Notes: generated from the sequence alone by a model not told the origin. Counted from the first letter of the stretch, positions 9,010-18,589 are shown. The stretch is 64,000 nt of DNA from Actinomycetes bacterium (GCA_025363815.1 JANYLB010000054.1:62001-126000), one strand, 5' to 3'. Numbers and translations: made by a program.

Positions 9010-9195
9010 GACACGCCCGACGACGGCTCGAGGTTTGGCCGGGAATTCGGGCGGACGTTTGGCCGGGCCTTCGGCCCCTTTCATGACACGATCTCACCGT
9101 CGCGGTTCTACACCCCCCACTCCCGGAGTCGCCCGACCGCGGATCCGGTGGCGCTGCGCCCTCTTCGGCCGGTCGGCGACATTGGAGGAGCAACC

Positions 9196-9891
9196 GTGGC
9201 GCGACACAGCGAATGGCATCGCAGCCACCGGATCGGTTGGCTACGAGCCGGTGTCCTCGGCGCCGACGATGGCATCGTCTCGACGGCGAGCTTGATGATT
9301 GGTGTCGTCGCGAGCGGTGCCGGTCGCGGCGCGATCCTGGTCGCAGGGCTGGCCGGGTTGGTTGCAGGGTCCATGTCGATGGCCGCGGGTGAGTACGTCT
9401 CGGTGAGCTCGCAGCGCGACACCGAGCTCGCCGACATCGAGCGTGAACGGGCCGAGCAAGCGGCGAGCCCAGACTCGGAGCTCGAGGAGCTGGCAGGGAT
9501 CTACGAAGAACGCGGACTCGACAAGGGGCTCGCCCGCACAGTCGCGGAGCAGCTGAGCGCCCATGATCCACTCGGAGCGCACCTCCGCGACGAGCTCGGC
9601 CTGGTCGAGGTGACACGGGCCCGCCCGGTCCAGGCCGCGGCCGTCTCCGCGCTCGCGTTCTCCGCGGGCGGCGCCGTTCCAGTTCTCACCATGGTCCTGG
9701 CGCCCGCCTCCGTGCGCGTTTGGGCGATTCCCATCGTCGCGCTGGTGTTCCTCGGCGTGGCTGGCGCGGTCGCGGCGAAGGTCGGGAACGCCCCGCGAAT
9801 CCGCGCCGCGGCGCGGGTGCTGCTCGGTGGCGGCGCCGCGATGGCGGCTACCGCGATCATCGGCAGCCTTCTCGGTGCCGCCGGGCTCTGA
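9196..9891 (+). CDS. VIT1/CCC1-family transporter
   Basis: This 231-residue membrane protein matches the VIT1/CCC1 family of iron/manganese transporters. The opening GWLRAGVLGADDGIVSTASLM is the family hallmark for the first span. The second span contains GSMSMAAGEYVSVSSQRD, with the acidic and methionine residues used in metal passage. A charged, Glu-rich central loop matches the cytosolic metal-binding helices, and two or three spans follow. The start GTG at 9196 has GGAGGAG 8 bases upstream. It probably exports Fe2+ or Mn2+ from the cytoplasm, by family inference. Confidence 0.88.
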   Translation: MARHSEWHRSHRIGWLRAGVLGADDGIVSTASLMIGVVASGAGRGAILVAGLAGLVAGSMSMAAGEYVSVSSQRDTELADIERERAEQAASPDSELEELAGIYEERGLDKGLARTVAEQLSAHDPLGAHLRDELGLVEVTRARPVQAAAVSALAFSAGGAVPVLTMVLAPASVRVWAIPIVALVFLGVAGAVAAKVGNAPRIRAAARVLLGGGAAMAATAIIGSLLGAAGL

Positions 9892-9918
9892 GCACTCGCG
9901 CACCGAAACCCGACAGAG

Positions 9919-10611
9919 CTACGCGCGGTCCAGTTCCGCGTTGGGCTCGGGCGCGGCGCCGACAGTCGGCTGCTTCCGGCCTCGACCGAGGTTCGCGACG
10001 AGCAGCGCGACCACGGTCACCAGGTAGACCTGCCCGATCAGGGCCTCGAGCACTGCGACGGCCCGCCCGAAGCCCCCGGCGGCGGTGAGGTCCCCGTACC
10101 CGACCGTCGTGAGGGTGACGTAGCTGAAGTAGAGAAAATCTGCCGGCGAGGCGGTGATCTTCTGGGCGAAGAACGGTTGGGATCCGAGATCGCTGATCGC
10201 CGTGAACAGGAACGCCCAGATCATCCCGAGCAGCACGTAGATGCAGATCGCGCCGAGCACGGTGTGGAGGTCGATGAAGCCCCGCTTGAAGATCGACCAT
10301 CCGATCGCAACCGGCGCCGCCCCGACCAGGAGCACGTTGAGAATGGCGACGGCCCCGCCGGTGCTAACCGTGGTTCCCATAGCCGCCACCGAGGCGATGA
10401 GACCGGTCACGACCACGACGACCGAGATTCTCATGACGATGTGCGGCACCCGCGAGGCGTACAACGCGGCGAGCAGCGTCGCGCCCTCCAGCAACACCGT
10501 CACCGGCTGGACCCAGCCACCGCTCGGCGCGGCAGCCATGAACACGAACGTCAGGAGGAGCAGTAACAGCACGTACCCGAAGCGGTATCCCGAAAAGCGT
10601 TCGACTGACAT
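9919..10611 (-). CDS. Two-pore-helix ion channel protein (K+ channel type)
   Basis: The 230-residue membrane protein has four or five hydrophobic segments before a pore region. The selectivity-filter sequence TTVGYGD is at residues 169-174, followed by a last membrane helix and a basic tail. This is the Ion_trans_2 pattern of potassium channels. No RCK/TrkA_N regulatory domain is attached. ATG at 10611 was chosen over a TTG six codons upstream; neither has a clear ribosome-binding site. It converges with the VIT-type transporter. Confidence 0.85.
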   Translation of the reverse strand: MSVERFSGYRFGYVLLLLLLTFVFMAAAPSGGWVQPVTVLLEGATLLAALYASRVPHIVMRISVVVVVTGLIASVAAMGTTVSTGGAVAILNVLLVGAAPVAIGWSIFKRGFIDLHTVLGAICIYVLLGMIWAFLFTAISDLGSQPFFAQKITASPADFLYFSYVTLTTVGYGDLTAAGGFGRAVAVLEALIGQVYLVTVVALLVANLGRGRKQPTVGAAPEPNAELDRA

Positions 10612-10664
10612 CCGAGAAGACTCGCGCAACGAGACGAAGCTGACTAGGAGATGAGCGCCTTCGC

Positions 10665-10772
10665 CTAGAGGCTCTCGAACTCGGCGTCGCTGATCGTGCC
10701 CTTGTCCTTCAGTTCGGCGAGGTGCGCGATCTCCTCGGCCGGGCTACCTGGCGCGCCGCCATGGCTTCGCAC
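10665..10772 (-). CDS. SHOCT-motif mini-protein
   Basis: A short frame from GTG at 10772 encodes 35 residues ending in SPAEEIAHLAELKDKGTISDAEFESL. This is the SHOCT (short C-terminal) motif, normally found at the end of larger proteins. The same frame stays open upstream to about 10840 without ATG and reads a plausible NQWVCAAIRGV, so the true start may be further up or the gene may be a shortened relic. No promoter was recognised. The remaining bases up to the cydB stop at 10893 show nothing further. Confidence 0.5.
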   Translation of the reverse strand: MRSHGGAPGSPAEEIAHLAELKDKGTISDAEFESL

Positions 10773-10892
10773 ACCTCTAATCGCGGCGCAAACCCACTGG
10801 TTCGTCGCCGTCAGCCTGGCGTCACGCGACTCGCCTGGGCGTCATCCCGATCGGATGATTCACCCGGTTCGACCGTGACGATACCCGGGGAC

Positions 10893-11927
10893 TCAGTTGG
10901 GCGAGGAGGGAGGCGTATCGATGCCCTCCCCCGGCAGGAGACTCTTCTGGTCGAGGACATAGAGCAATGCGAGCGCCGGCAGGATCGTCACCGCCGCCAG
11001 CGCGAACACGACGAGCACCGCCTCAAGGGTGCCCGACGGCGCGGCTGCCTGGGAGACCTCGAGCGACTCGGGGAGGATGTATGGCCACTGCGCGACTCCC
11101 CACCCGATCACGACCGACACGACCGCGCCCACGGAGGCCAGCCGCGCGCCGTGTTGGGATCGCCGTACGAGCAGCACGAGGGAGCCGACACCGCATAGGC
11201 CTGACAGGATCACGAGCGGCAGGGCGCGTGACGTGAGCCCGTCGAAGAGATACGACGAGTCGGACTTGAACACGAAGATCCCCACGAACGCGACCACCCC
11301 GGCGACCACTCCACTCCCGATGGCCCGGCGGCGGAAGTATGCCTCCATGGGACCGTCGTCCAACCGCTTCGCATCCCACGTGAGATACACAGCCGACAGG
11401 TACGCACACACGGTGACGGCCAGGATCCCCCCGACGATCGAGGTCGGGTTGAACCAACTCGACCACGGGTCTCCCACCTTGCCCCCCGCCGGCACCCGAC
11501 CCGATGCAATCGCACCGGCCACCGCGCCCATGCAGTACGGCACCAGCACCGAGCTCGACGCGAAGGCAGCGCCGAAGTTGCGCCGGTCGCTCGTTCGGAA
11601 CACCGCTTTTCGGAAGGCGAAGCTCGAGCCCCGCAGAACAATGCCGAACGCGGCGAGTGTCAGGGGAACGAACAGCGTCAGCGTGATCGATGCGAACGCC
11701 TCCGAGAACGCGGTCCACAACACGACGAGGCAGAAGATCAGCCAGACATGGTTCGCCTCCCACACCGGCCCGATCGAATGGTCGATGAGCGCGCGCGGCC
11801 GCTCACCCCGCTTCGCTCCGCCGGCAATGAGATCCCAGAAGCCGGCACCGAAGTCGGCGCCCCCGAAGATCGCATAGGCGGTTATGCCAAAGAAGAGAAC
11901 GATGGCGACGGCATCGGCAAGGGTCAT
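10893..11927 (-). CDS. cydB: Cytochrome bd oxidase subunit II
   Basis: This 344-residue integral membrane protein has about eight or nine spans. It opens with IVLFFGITAYAIFGGADFGAGFWDL, and GPVWEANHVWLIFCLVVLW follows; both are hallmark CydB segments. It pairs with CydA to form the quinol oxidase that reduces O2 at high affinity without pumping protons. The start ATG overlaps the cydA stop by 4 bases, so the two are co-translated. No cydDC genes follow. Confidence 0.95.
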   Translation of the reverse strand: MTLADAVAIVLFFGITAYAIFGGADFGAGFWDLIAGGAKRGERPRALIDHSIGPVWEANHVWLIFCLVVLWTAFSEAFASITLTLFVPLTLAAFGIVLRGSSFAFRKAVFRTSDRRNFGAAFASSSVLVPYCMGAVAGAIASGRVPAGGKVGDPWSSWFNPTSIVGGILAVTVCAYLSAVYLTWDAKRLDDGPMEAYFRRRAIGSGVVAGVVAFVGIFVFKSDSSYLFDGLTSRALPLVILSGLCGVGSLVLLVRRSQHGARLASVGAVVSVVIGWGVAQWPYILPESLEVSQAAAPSGTLEAVLVVFALAAVTILPALALLYVLDQKSLLPGEGIDTPPSSPN

Positions 11928-13396
11928 CGGACCCCGACCCCTGCCGGTGCACCGGCGCCTGTGCCCGCGCCGTCGGACGGCGGCGGTGGTGTGCTCGGCC
12001 CGTAGGGGACATCGGATTCATTCCCGGGCGCACCCGGTTCGGCGGCCTGCTCGCGGTACCGGCGGCTCATGCCCCGGAGCACGAGGACCGTCGTCACCCC
12101 CACGGCGATGTACAGCAGCACCACGGCGACGAAGGTGATCCACACGCCGGTGTTCCCGGTCGCGGCGTTCTGGACCCTCATGTAGTTCCGCACGATCCAC
12201 GGTTGTCGGCCGACCTCGGTGACGACCCAGCCGGCCTCCATCGTGATCACGGAAAGCACGCCGGCAAGCGAGGCGATCGACAGGAACCACTTCGTCTTCG
12301 GAAAGTCACGGCGGAACAACCACGAGAGGGCGTACCAAGCCGCGAGCAGGGAGAGCAGCGTCCCGAAACCCACCATCACGTCCCACGCGAGATGGACGAC
12401 GTTCGCCTCGGAGACAGTTGGCTGATCGTTCGCCGCGAACGCGTTGCGGCCCTGCACGACGGTGTTCTTACCGGTGCTGGGATCCGAGAGAATCGATGCC
12501 AGCCCAGGGATGGGGATCCCACCCTCGACCCCGGTTCCAGCAGCGTTGAGCCTTCCGAGGAGCGTCTCGGGCACGTCGCCCCTGGTCTTCGGCACCAACT
12601 CGATCGCGGCAAACTTCTGGGGCTCGTTCTTGTGGACCCAGCGGGCGAGCGAGTCGCCGACACCCATCTGGATCACGATCGCGACCGCGGCCACCGAGAA
12701 CGGGATGATGAAACCCAACCGGTGGTACCGGTCGCGCCGGCCGCGGAGCATCCCCATCGCGTACACCGACGCGATCAGAAACCCACCGACCACGTAGGCG
12801 GCCACGACCATGTGGAGCGCTTCCAACGGCATGGCCTTGTTGAAGATGACGCCGAGCGGATCGACGTCAACCACCTTGCCGGCCGCGTTGAGGGTGAAGC
12901 CCGCCGGCTCGTTCATCCACGCGTTGGCAGCGACGACCGACACACTGCCACCGATGCCGGCGATCACGATGGGCACGCCGGTCCAGAAGTGCGGCCACGG
13001 CTTCAACCGCCGCCACCCGTAGATGTAGATGGACACGAAGATCGCCTCGGTAAAGAAGAAGAGGCCTTCAAGCGCGAATGGCACGCCGAACGCTGCGCCC
13101 CACTGACCCATGAACTTCGGCCAGAGCAGGCCGAACTCGAAGCTGAGGACGGTTCCAGTGACCGCTCCGACCGCGAAGGTGACGGCCATGTACTTGGACC
13201 ATCGCTGCGCGAGCAGGAGCGCGTCGGAGTCGCCGTGCTTGATTGCGCGGTAGTTGGCGATCAGTGTCATCGCCGCCCACGACACCCCGAGCGGCACCAG
13301 GATGATATGCGAAGCAAGCGTGAACGCCATCTGCGAGCGTGCCCACGGAACGGGATCAACAGCCAACGCGTTCAGCAGCCCGACAGCGTTGTTCAT
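11924..13396 (-). CDS. cydA: Cytochrome bd oxidase subunit I
   Basis: This 490-residue catalytic subunit of cytochrome bd carries the three haems and oxidises quinol. The N-terminal haem ligand is His30 in LASHIILVPLG. GLLWPKFMGQWGAAFG and FFFTEAIF are family signatures, PLEALHMVVAAY holds another ligand histidine, and GWVVTEVGRQPWIV is the conserved late motif. It is first in a two-gene operon with cydB and overlaps it by 4 bases. Expression under low oxygen is expected, but no recognisable operator was found upstream. Confidence 0.95.
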   Translation of the reverse strand: MNNAVGLLNALAVDPVPWARSQMAFTLASHIILVPLGVSWAAMTLIANYRAIKHGDSDALLLAQRWSKYMAVTFAVGAVTGTVLSFEFGLLWPKFMGQWGAAFGVPFALEGLFFFTEAIFVSIYIYGWRRLKPWPHFWTGVPIVIAGIGGSVSVVAANAWMNEPAGFTLNAAGKVVDVDPLGVIFNKAMPLEALHMVVAAYVVGGFLIASVYAMGMLRGRRDRYHRLGFIIPFSVAAVAIVIQMGVGDSLARWVHKNEPQKFAAIELVPKTRGDVPETLLGRLNAAGTGVEGGIPIPGLASILSDPSTGKNTVVQGRNAFAANDQPTVSEANVVHLAWDVMVGFGTLLSLLAAWYALSWLFRRDFPKTKWFLSIASLAGVLSVITMEAGWVVTEVGRQPWIVRNYMRVQNAATGNTGVWITFVAVVLLYIAVGVTTVLVLRGMSRRYREQAAEPGAPGNESDVPYGPSTPPPPSDGAGTGAGAPAGVGVR

Positions 13397-13442
13397 CGCC
13401 CCATCCTTGCCGATGTTGACGTCGAGTGGCCGACGAGCGTCG

Positions 13443-15275
13443 TCATTCTTGCGAGGCCACGCGGGTGGCGAGGGGTGAGGGGTGAGCCTCCGACAAGTGC
13501 GAGGCCGACACGATGAAGCCGAGGTGCGAAAACGCCTGCGGGAAGTTGCCTATAAGACGCTTCGTGCCCGGGTCGTACTCCTCGGAGAGCAGGCCGACGT
13601 CGTTGCGCAGGGCCCGCAACCGTTCGAAGAGGGCCCGCGCCTCATCCTCGCGCCCGATGAGCGCGAGGTTGTCGACCAACCAGAAGGTCGTCATGAGGAA
13701 GGTCCCCTCCCCCGCCGGGAGACCGTCGACCGCGTCGGCGCCGTCGGAGGTCGGGTACCGCATCACGAACCCGTCGACCATGAGCTCGCGCTGGATCGCA
13801 TCGATGGTGCCGATGATCCGCGGATCCGTCGGCGGTAGGAACCCGACCCGCGCCAGCATCAGCAGGCTGGAGTCGAGCTGTTCAGAGCCGTAGTACTGCA
13901 CGAAGCTGTTCTTGTCGGCGTTGAAGCCCTTCTCACAGACCTCGCGCTTCACCTGGTCGGCGAGGGTGCGCCAGTGTTCGATCGGCGCGTCGGTGTTGCC
14001 GGTCAACTCCGCGATCTTCGCGGCGCGGTCGAACGCGACCCAGGCCATGACCTTCGACTGAGTGAAGTGCCGTTGGGGGCCACGGATCTCCCAGATGCCA
14101 TCGTCGGGCTCCTGCCAGACCCGCTCGAGATGCTCCATCATCGCCGGGAACAACTCACCTGCTCTCGGGTGGTGCGCGGGGATGTGGTGCTCGCCGCCGA
14201 GCCCGGCCTCGACCGCGGTCAGCGCGGCATCAGCAATCTCGCCGAACACGTCGAGCTGGAACTGCTCGCTCGCTTCGTTGCCGATGCGCACCGGCTTCGA
14301 GTTCTCATATCCGGGGAGCCAGTCGAGCTCTACCTCGGTGAGCCGGCGCTCGCCACCAACGCCATACATGATCTGGAAGTCGCCGGGATCTCCGGCCACC
14401 GCGCGCTGGAGCCAGTGCTGCCAGGCCCGGGCTTCGTCGGAGTATCCGCTCAATATGAGCGCCTGCAGCGTGAGCGACGAGTCGCGCAGCCAGGAGAAGC
14501 GGTAGTCCCAGTTGCGCACACCACCGAGCTGTTCGGGCAACGACGTGGTCGCGGCCGCGCACACCGCGCCGGTGGGCGCGTACTGGAGGGCCTTCACCGT
14601 GATCAAGGAACGCACGACGTCGTCGCGCCACTCACCCTTGTAGGTACAGCGAGCGATCCACTCCGCCCAGTACTGCTCGGTCGCCCGCAGCGCGGCGGGT
14701 GCGTCGAGCGGCGGCGGCGGGTCCTCGAGCGCCGAGTACCACGCGAGCGAGAACCCGTGGCGCTGGCCTTCGCGTATGGTGAACTCGGCAGTGGTCGTGA
14801 GGTCTCGACTCTCGAGCGGCACCGGGCTATGGAAGCGGAGGGCGTCGCTCCCCGCCACCAACGTGAGCCCGTCGCCGGTGGCCTGCGCCCACGGCGTGAT
14901 CGAGCCGTAGTCGAAGCGGGCTATGAGCTCGAGGCTCATCGGCACTGAACCCGACTGGCCATCGACGATCCGAAAGAGCGTTGGTTGCTCCACACCCGGC
15001 GACATGAAGTCGATCACCTTGACGGTACCGGTGGCGGTCTCGAACTCGGTCTCGAGCACCAGAGAGTCACCCACGTACTGACGTCGCGTCGCTGTCAGTG
15101 CGCCCTTCGGTGCGATGCTCCAGCGGCCGTGCTCGGGCTCGCCGAGCAGCGCGGCGAACACTGCACCCGAATCGATGCGGGGCACACACCACCAGTCGAT
15201 CGACCCGTTGCGGGCAACGGTAGCGACCGTCCTCCCGTCGCCGATGATCGCGTAGTCCTCGATGGGCGTAGACAT
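13443..15275 (-). CDS. Glycoside hydrolase family 15 protein (trehalase/glucoamylase-like)
   Basis: This 610-residue enzyme has the two-part GH15 layout of actinobacterial and archaeal members. An N-terminal beta-sandwich begins IEDYAIIGDGRTVATV and NGSIDWWCVP. A C-terminal (alpha/alpha)6 barrel contains WDYRFSWLRDSS. The probable general acid lies in IWEIRGPQRHFTQSK and the general base in LLSEEYDP, with GNFPQAFSH near the end. Mycobacterial relatives are trehalases; glucoamylase or dextranase activity is also possible. There is no signal peptide, so it is cytoplasmic. The aldose epimerase lies 8 bases upstream on the same strand, suggesting joint sugar handling. Confidence 0.9.
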   Translation of the reverse strand: MSTPIEDYAIIGDGRTVATVARNGSIDWWCVPRIDSGAVFAALLGEPEHGRWSIAPKGALTATRRQYVGDSLVLETEFETATGTVKVIDFMSPGVEQPTLFRIVDGQSGSVPMSLELIARFDYGSITPWAQATGDGLTLVAGSDALRFHSPVPLESRDLTTTAEFTIREGQRHGFSLAWYSALEDPPPPLDAPAALRATEQYWAEWIARCTYKGEWRDDVVRSLITVKALQYAPTGAVCAAATTSLPEQLGGVRNWDYRFSWLRDSSLTLQALILSGYSDEARAWQHWLQRAVAGDPGDFQIMYGVGGERRLTEVELDWLPGYENSKPVRIGNEASEQFQLDVFGEIADAALTAVEAGLGGEHHIPAHHPRAGELFPAMMEHLERVWQEPDDGIWEIRGPQRHFTQSKVMAWVAFDRAAKIAELTGNTDAPIEHWRTLADQVKREVCEKGFNADKNSFVQYYGSEQLDSSLLMLARVGFLPPTDPRIIGTIDAIQRELMVDGFVMRYPTSDGADAVDGLPAGEGTFLMTTFWLVDNLALIGREDEARALFERLRALRNDVGLLSEEYDPGTKRLIGNFPQAFSHLGFIVSASHLSEAHPSPLATRVASQE

Positions 15276-15283
15276 GCTGCTCC

Positions 15284-16213
15284 TCAGTCGGTCCGGTCAG
15301 GGGTCAGGGTGAACGTCGCGGTGAAGGCGTCGCCGCGGCCGACGACCGCAGCGGTGCCATCGACGAGCGCGTTCGTCGGCGCCACCATCGGCTCTAGCGC
15401 AGCGAAGGACTTGCCCGGCGGCACCCAGACCTGCACACAGGGATAGCTCGGTCCGCACGCCAGCTCCATCGAACGACCTTCGTCGTTCTCGATCGCGAGC
15501 CGACGGTTGCGGCCCAGGCCGTAGCCGTTGTCGAACGTGCGCCGCCCGATCAGCTCGGCCTCTGCCGGTTCCGGAGTCGACCCGCCGGTCGGGATCCCGA
15601 ACTGGTCGAGCGTGAGATGGCGACGGGTCGGGAGTCGGAGTCGCCAACGGTTGCGCGGCGCGCCCGGAAGGCGAAGATACGGGTGCCACCCGAACGCGAT
15701 CGGTACCGCGCGACGTCCGGTCGGCACGATCGTCGTGTCGATGCTCAAGTGAGTCTCGGAGGCGACCGCTGTGACTTCGATGCGATGCGGGAACGGAAAG
15801 GCGGGCACGTCGACGACGGTGGATGCGCGCACCCGTGCGGTTTCGCCCCGGGTCGAGAGCTGCTCGACCGACCATCCCGGCCGGCCGACCAGCAGCCCGT
15901 GGATCGGCAAGCCGTGGTCGTCGACACGGAGCGGGAACCCGGAGAGGTCGACGGAAACACCCGCGGCTCGGTACGTCAGTTGCGAGAGCCGGTTCGCCCA
16001 CGGCGCGAGCAACGGGAGCCCGGTCGTGTGTCCAGCTCGCAACGCCGCGAGCCCTCCGGGGAGGGCGAGGTGCTCGCCGCCGCGATGCCGCAACGAGACG
16101 CCGGTCATCCCGAGCCCCGGGGTGAAGACGCAAGAGAGCGGACCCGCGGTGAGCTCCACTGCGGGCTCACCCCGAAACCGACGCTCTTCCGCACGCACAC
16201 TGGTGCTGCCCAC
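15284..16213 (-). CDS. Aldose 1-epimerase family protein
   Basis: The 309-residue protein matches the galactose-mutarotase/aldose-1-epimerase fold, which interconverts alpha and beta anomers. Family segments include PLLAPWANRLSQLTYR, VDDHGLPIHGLL and FGWHPYLRLPG, with the catalytic histidine pattern in the last two. The start is GTG at 16213. It is first of a likely two-gene unit with the GH15 hydrolase, which releases free glucose anomers; mutarotation of that product would be a sensible partner step. The specific sugar is not known. Confidence 0.88.
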   Translation of the reverse strand: MGSTSVRAEERRFRGEPAVELTAGPLSCVFTPGLGMTGVSLRHRGGEHLALPGGLAALRAGHTTGLPLLAPWANRLSQLTYRAAGVSVDLSGFPLRVDDHGLPIHGLLVGRPGWSVEQLSTRGETARVRASTVVDVPAFPFPHRIEVTAVASETHLSIDTTIVPTGRRAVPIAFGWHPYLRLPGAPRNRWRLRLPTRRHLTLDQFGIPTGGSTPEPAEAELIGRRTFDNGYGLGRNRRLAIENDEGRSMELACGPSYPCVQVWVPPGKSFAALEPMVAPTNALVDGTAAVVGRGDAFTATFTLTPDRTD

Positions 16214-16216
16214 GGC

Positions 16217-16291
16217 CTACCGCCCGCGGCTGGTGGGCATGACCCCACCGTCGGCACCGGTGACCAGCGCGAGCTTGCCGTCAAACGTCAT
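16217..16291 (-). pseudogene. Truncated SDR N-terminus
   Basis: A 24-codon frame from ATG at 16291 reads MTFDGKLALVTGADGG and then stops after eight more codons. MxFDGKxALVTGAxxG is the standard opening of a short-chain dehydrogenase, covering the first strand and the glycine loop. The stop lies 3 bases before the GTG of the epimerase gene, so the fragment may also serve as an upstream frame. It looks like a relic of a deleted SDR gene. The rest of the gap up to 16433 shows no other gene. Confidence 0.5.
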
Positions 16292-16433
16292 GCGTACTCT
16301 CGGGTCGATTACGGATCCGTTGCGTCGCTACTTCCAGTGCTGCTGCCGGGCTGTCGAAACCCCGTCATCGCAACCGATGAACTAGTACGGGTGAGACGAG
16401 GGAGTCAGAACGCCGCTGGCTAGCATCAATCCG

Positions 16434-18017
16434 GTGACAGGCAGTTCTACCGCAACGGAGACCCGGTCGTCACCGGCGCGATCCCAGCTCGTGCTAACCG
16501 CTCTGATCCTCGTCGCCGCAGTCGCGAACCTGAACCTCGCAGTCGCCAACGTCGCGCTGCCCGACATCGGCAAAGCCTTCAACGCGTCTCAGACGTCGCT
16601 CGATCTCATCGCGGTCAGCTACTCGCTCGGGCTCGCGGCGTCGGTGCTCTACCTCGGTGCGATCGGCGACCGATACGGCCGCAAGCTGATGCTCATGGTC
16701 GGCGTCGTGCTCTCGATACCGGCGTGCCTCCTCGCCGCCTTCGCTCCGAACGCGCAGGTCCTGATCGGTGCCCGGCTCCTCGGTGGGCTCGCGGCCGGGA
16801 TGGCGTACCCGACCACTCTCGCTCTCATCACCGCGCTCTGGTCTGGAGCCAAGCGCACGAAGTCGATCGCGCTCTGGTCGGCGATCGGCGGTGGCATCAC
16901 CGCGCTCTCATCTCTGATCGCCGGCGTGTTGGCCGAAGAGTTCTGGTGGGGCTCAGTGTTTCTCGTCACGCTTCCGCTCTCAGTGGTGGCATTCGCGATG
17001 GCATGGCGCTTCGTGCCCGAGCACGTCAACGAAACGAGCGATCCGGTCGACAACCTCGGCGGAATCCTCTCCGCGGTCGCCGTCGGGGCACTCATCATCT
17101 CGATCAACTTCGCCCCCGTCCCCGAAATGGGGACGCTCGCGATCGGTCTGGGCGCGCTGGCAGTGGCCGCCGGCAGCGGCTTCTACATCCGCCAACGCCG
17201 GGCAAAGTCGCCGCTGTATGACCTTGGAATCGCGGCTCGACGAATATTCTGGGTTGCCGCGTGCGCCGGCATCATCGTCTTCGGCTCGCTCATGGCTGCC
17301 TTGTTCGTCGGCCAGCAGTTCCTGCAGAACGTGCTCGGCTACTCGACCATAGACGCCGGTGCGGCGATCCTGCCTGCGGCGCTCTGCATGGTTCTCGTAG
17401 CGCCCCAGTCGGCCAGGCTGATCGCGGCAAAGGGTTCTCGGTTCACCCTCGTAACCGGCTATCTCTTCGTCCTGGCCGGGTTCATCACTATGTGGGCGCT
17501 ATGGGTCGAGGGGAGCCACTACTGGGAGATCGCGCTGGGCTACGGGCTCATCGGCATCGGGGTCGGGTTCGCAGGCACACCGGCTTCGCACTCGCTCACC
17601 GCGTCGGTTCCGGTGAGGCGAGCCGGCATGGCCTCGGGTACCGCCGATCTGCAGCGCGACCTCGGCGGCGCGATCATGCAGTCGATCCTCGGCGCGCTGC
17701 TCACCGCCGGTTACGCAACAGCCATGGCCACCGCGATCTCCGGGGTTCCGAACTCCGCGAAGATCACGAGCACCTCGCAGAGTCAACTGCAACAGTCGTT
17801 CGCCGGAGCCGGGAACGTGGCCCATCAGTTCCCGCGGTATGCGAGCCAGATCACCGCAGCCGCGAAGTCCTCGTTCCTCGACGGCGCGAACTGGGCCTAC
17901 GTCGCCGGGATCTTCGCGGTCCTGGCCGGCACCGCCCTGGTCTTCTTCATGTTCCCGAAGAAAGGAGAAGAGGAGGCCCTGCTCAGGCGGTACTCCGACG
18001 CATCTGCAGAGGCCTAG
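16434..18017 (+). CDS. MFS transporter, DHA2 (14-span) drug:H+ antiporter type
   Basis: This 527-residue membrane protein has about 14 hydrophobic spans. The motif A region GAIGDRYGRKLMLMVG follows span 2, and a VGFAGTPASHSLTASVPVRRAG region near span 11 is typical of the EmrB/QacA branch. It is expected to export lipophilic compounds in exchange for protons. The start is GTG at 16434 with no clear ribosome-binding site; a TAGCAT sequence 8-13 bases upstream could be a -10 element of a leaderless transcript. The next gene, SRPBCC, starts 50 bases downstream. Confidence 0.88.
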   Translation: MTGSSTATETRSSPARSQLVLTALILVAAVANLNLAVANVALPDIGKAFNASQTSLDLIAVSYSLGLAASVLYLGAIGDRYGRKLMLMVGVVLSIPACLLAAFAPNAQVLIGARLLGGLAAGMAYPTTLALITALWSGAKRTKSIALWSAIGGGITALSSLIAGVLAEEFWWGSVFLVTLPLSVVAFAMAWRFVPEHVNETSDPVDNLGGILSAVAVGALIISINFAPVPEMGTLAIGLGALAVAAGSGFYIRQRRAKSPLYDLGIAARRIFWVAACAGIIVFGSLMAALFVGQQFLQNVLGYSTIDAGAAILPAALCMVLVAPQSARLIAAKGSRFTLVTGYLFVLAGFITMWALWVEGSHYWEIALGYGLIGIGVGFAGTPASHSLTASVPVRRAGMASGTADLQRDLGGAIMQSILGALLTAGYATAMATAISGVPNSAKITSTSQSQLQQSFAGAGNVAHQFPRYASQITAAAKSSFLDGANWAYVAGIFAVLAGTALVFFMFPKKGEEEALLRRYSDASAEA

Positions 18018-18067
18018 ATCTGGAACCACCCCCCCGACTTCATGGGTTGAGTCGTTACCATAACCCC

Positions 18068-18532
18068 ATGAGTGATCAGCGAGAGGTCGAGACCGTAGAA
18101 CGCCTGATCGCCGCCCCGCCAGAGGCGATCTTCGCGTTGCTGATCGACCCCAACCGCCATCAGGACATCGACGGCTCCGGGAGCGTCGGCAACGCGAAGG
18201 GCGACGCGAAGCCGCTTGCACTCGGGAGCACGTTCGGCATGTCGATGCGTATGGGCCTTCCGTACTCGATGGTGAACACCGTCATCGAGTACGAGGAGAA
18301 CCGACGGGTCGCGTGGCAGACCCGCGGTCCGACCCGGATCGGCGCGCACGTGGGTGGGCGCATCTGGCGCTACGAGCTCGAACCGCTCGACGGCGGCACC
18401 CTCGTGCGAGAGAGCTGGGACATCACCAGCGAGTCGGCCTTCACCAAGCCGCTGGTGCGCAAGGGCGCGTCGAAGACGCGGGAGAACATGGCGGAGACGC
18501 TCGCCCGTATCGACGAGCTCGTCACCAGCTGA
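18068..18532 (+). CDS. SRPBCC-family (START-like) protein
   Basis: The 154-residue protein begins with a strand-helix pattern TVERLIAAPPEAIFALLIDP and ends in an amphipathic helix, the layout of the polyketide-cyclase/SRPBCC fold with a deep hydrophobic pocket. Strand motifs such as RRVAWQTRG and WRYELEPLDGGTLVRESWD are typical. Such proteins bind lipids or aromatic ligands, and the ligand here is unknown. The ATG at 18068 is chosen because the fold begins there. A TACCAT -10-like element ends 7 bases before it, so translation may be leaderless. Confidence 0.82.
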   Translation: MSDQREVETVERLIAAPPEAIFALLIDPNRHQDIDGSGSVGNAKGDAKPLALGSTFGMSMRMGLPYSMVNTVIEYEENRRVAWQTRGPTRIGAHVGGRIWRYELEPLDGGTLVRESWDITSESAFTKPLVRKGASKTRENMAETLARIDELVTS

Positions 18533-18589
18533 CTCGGTCTCCGGCCGCAGGCGGAGCAGGAGCGACGCCGTCGAGCGAGCCGGGTGGGT

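Noticed and set aside
12203-13516. 437-codon open frame antisense to cydA
   Set aside because: Low-complexity Arg/His/Asp text opposite a clear CydA; a shadow frame.
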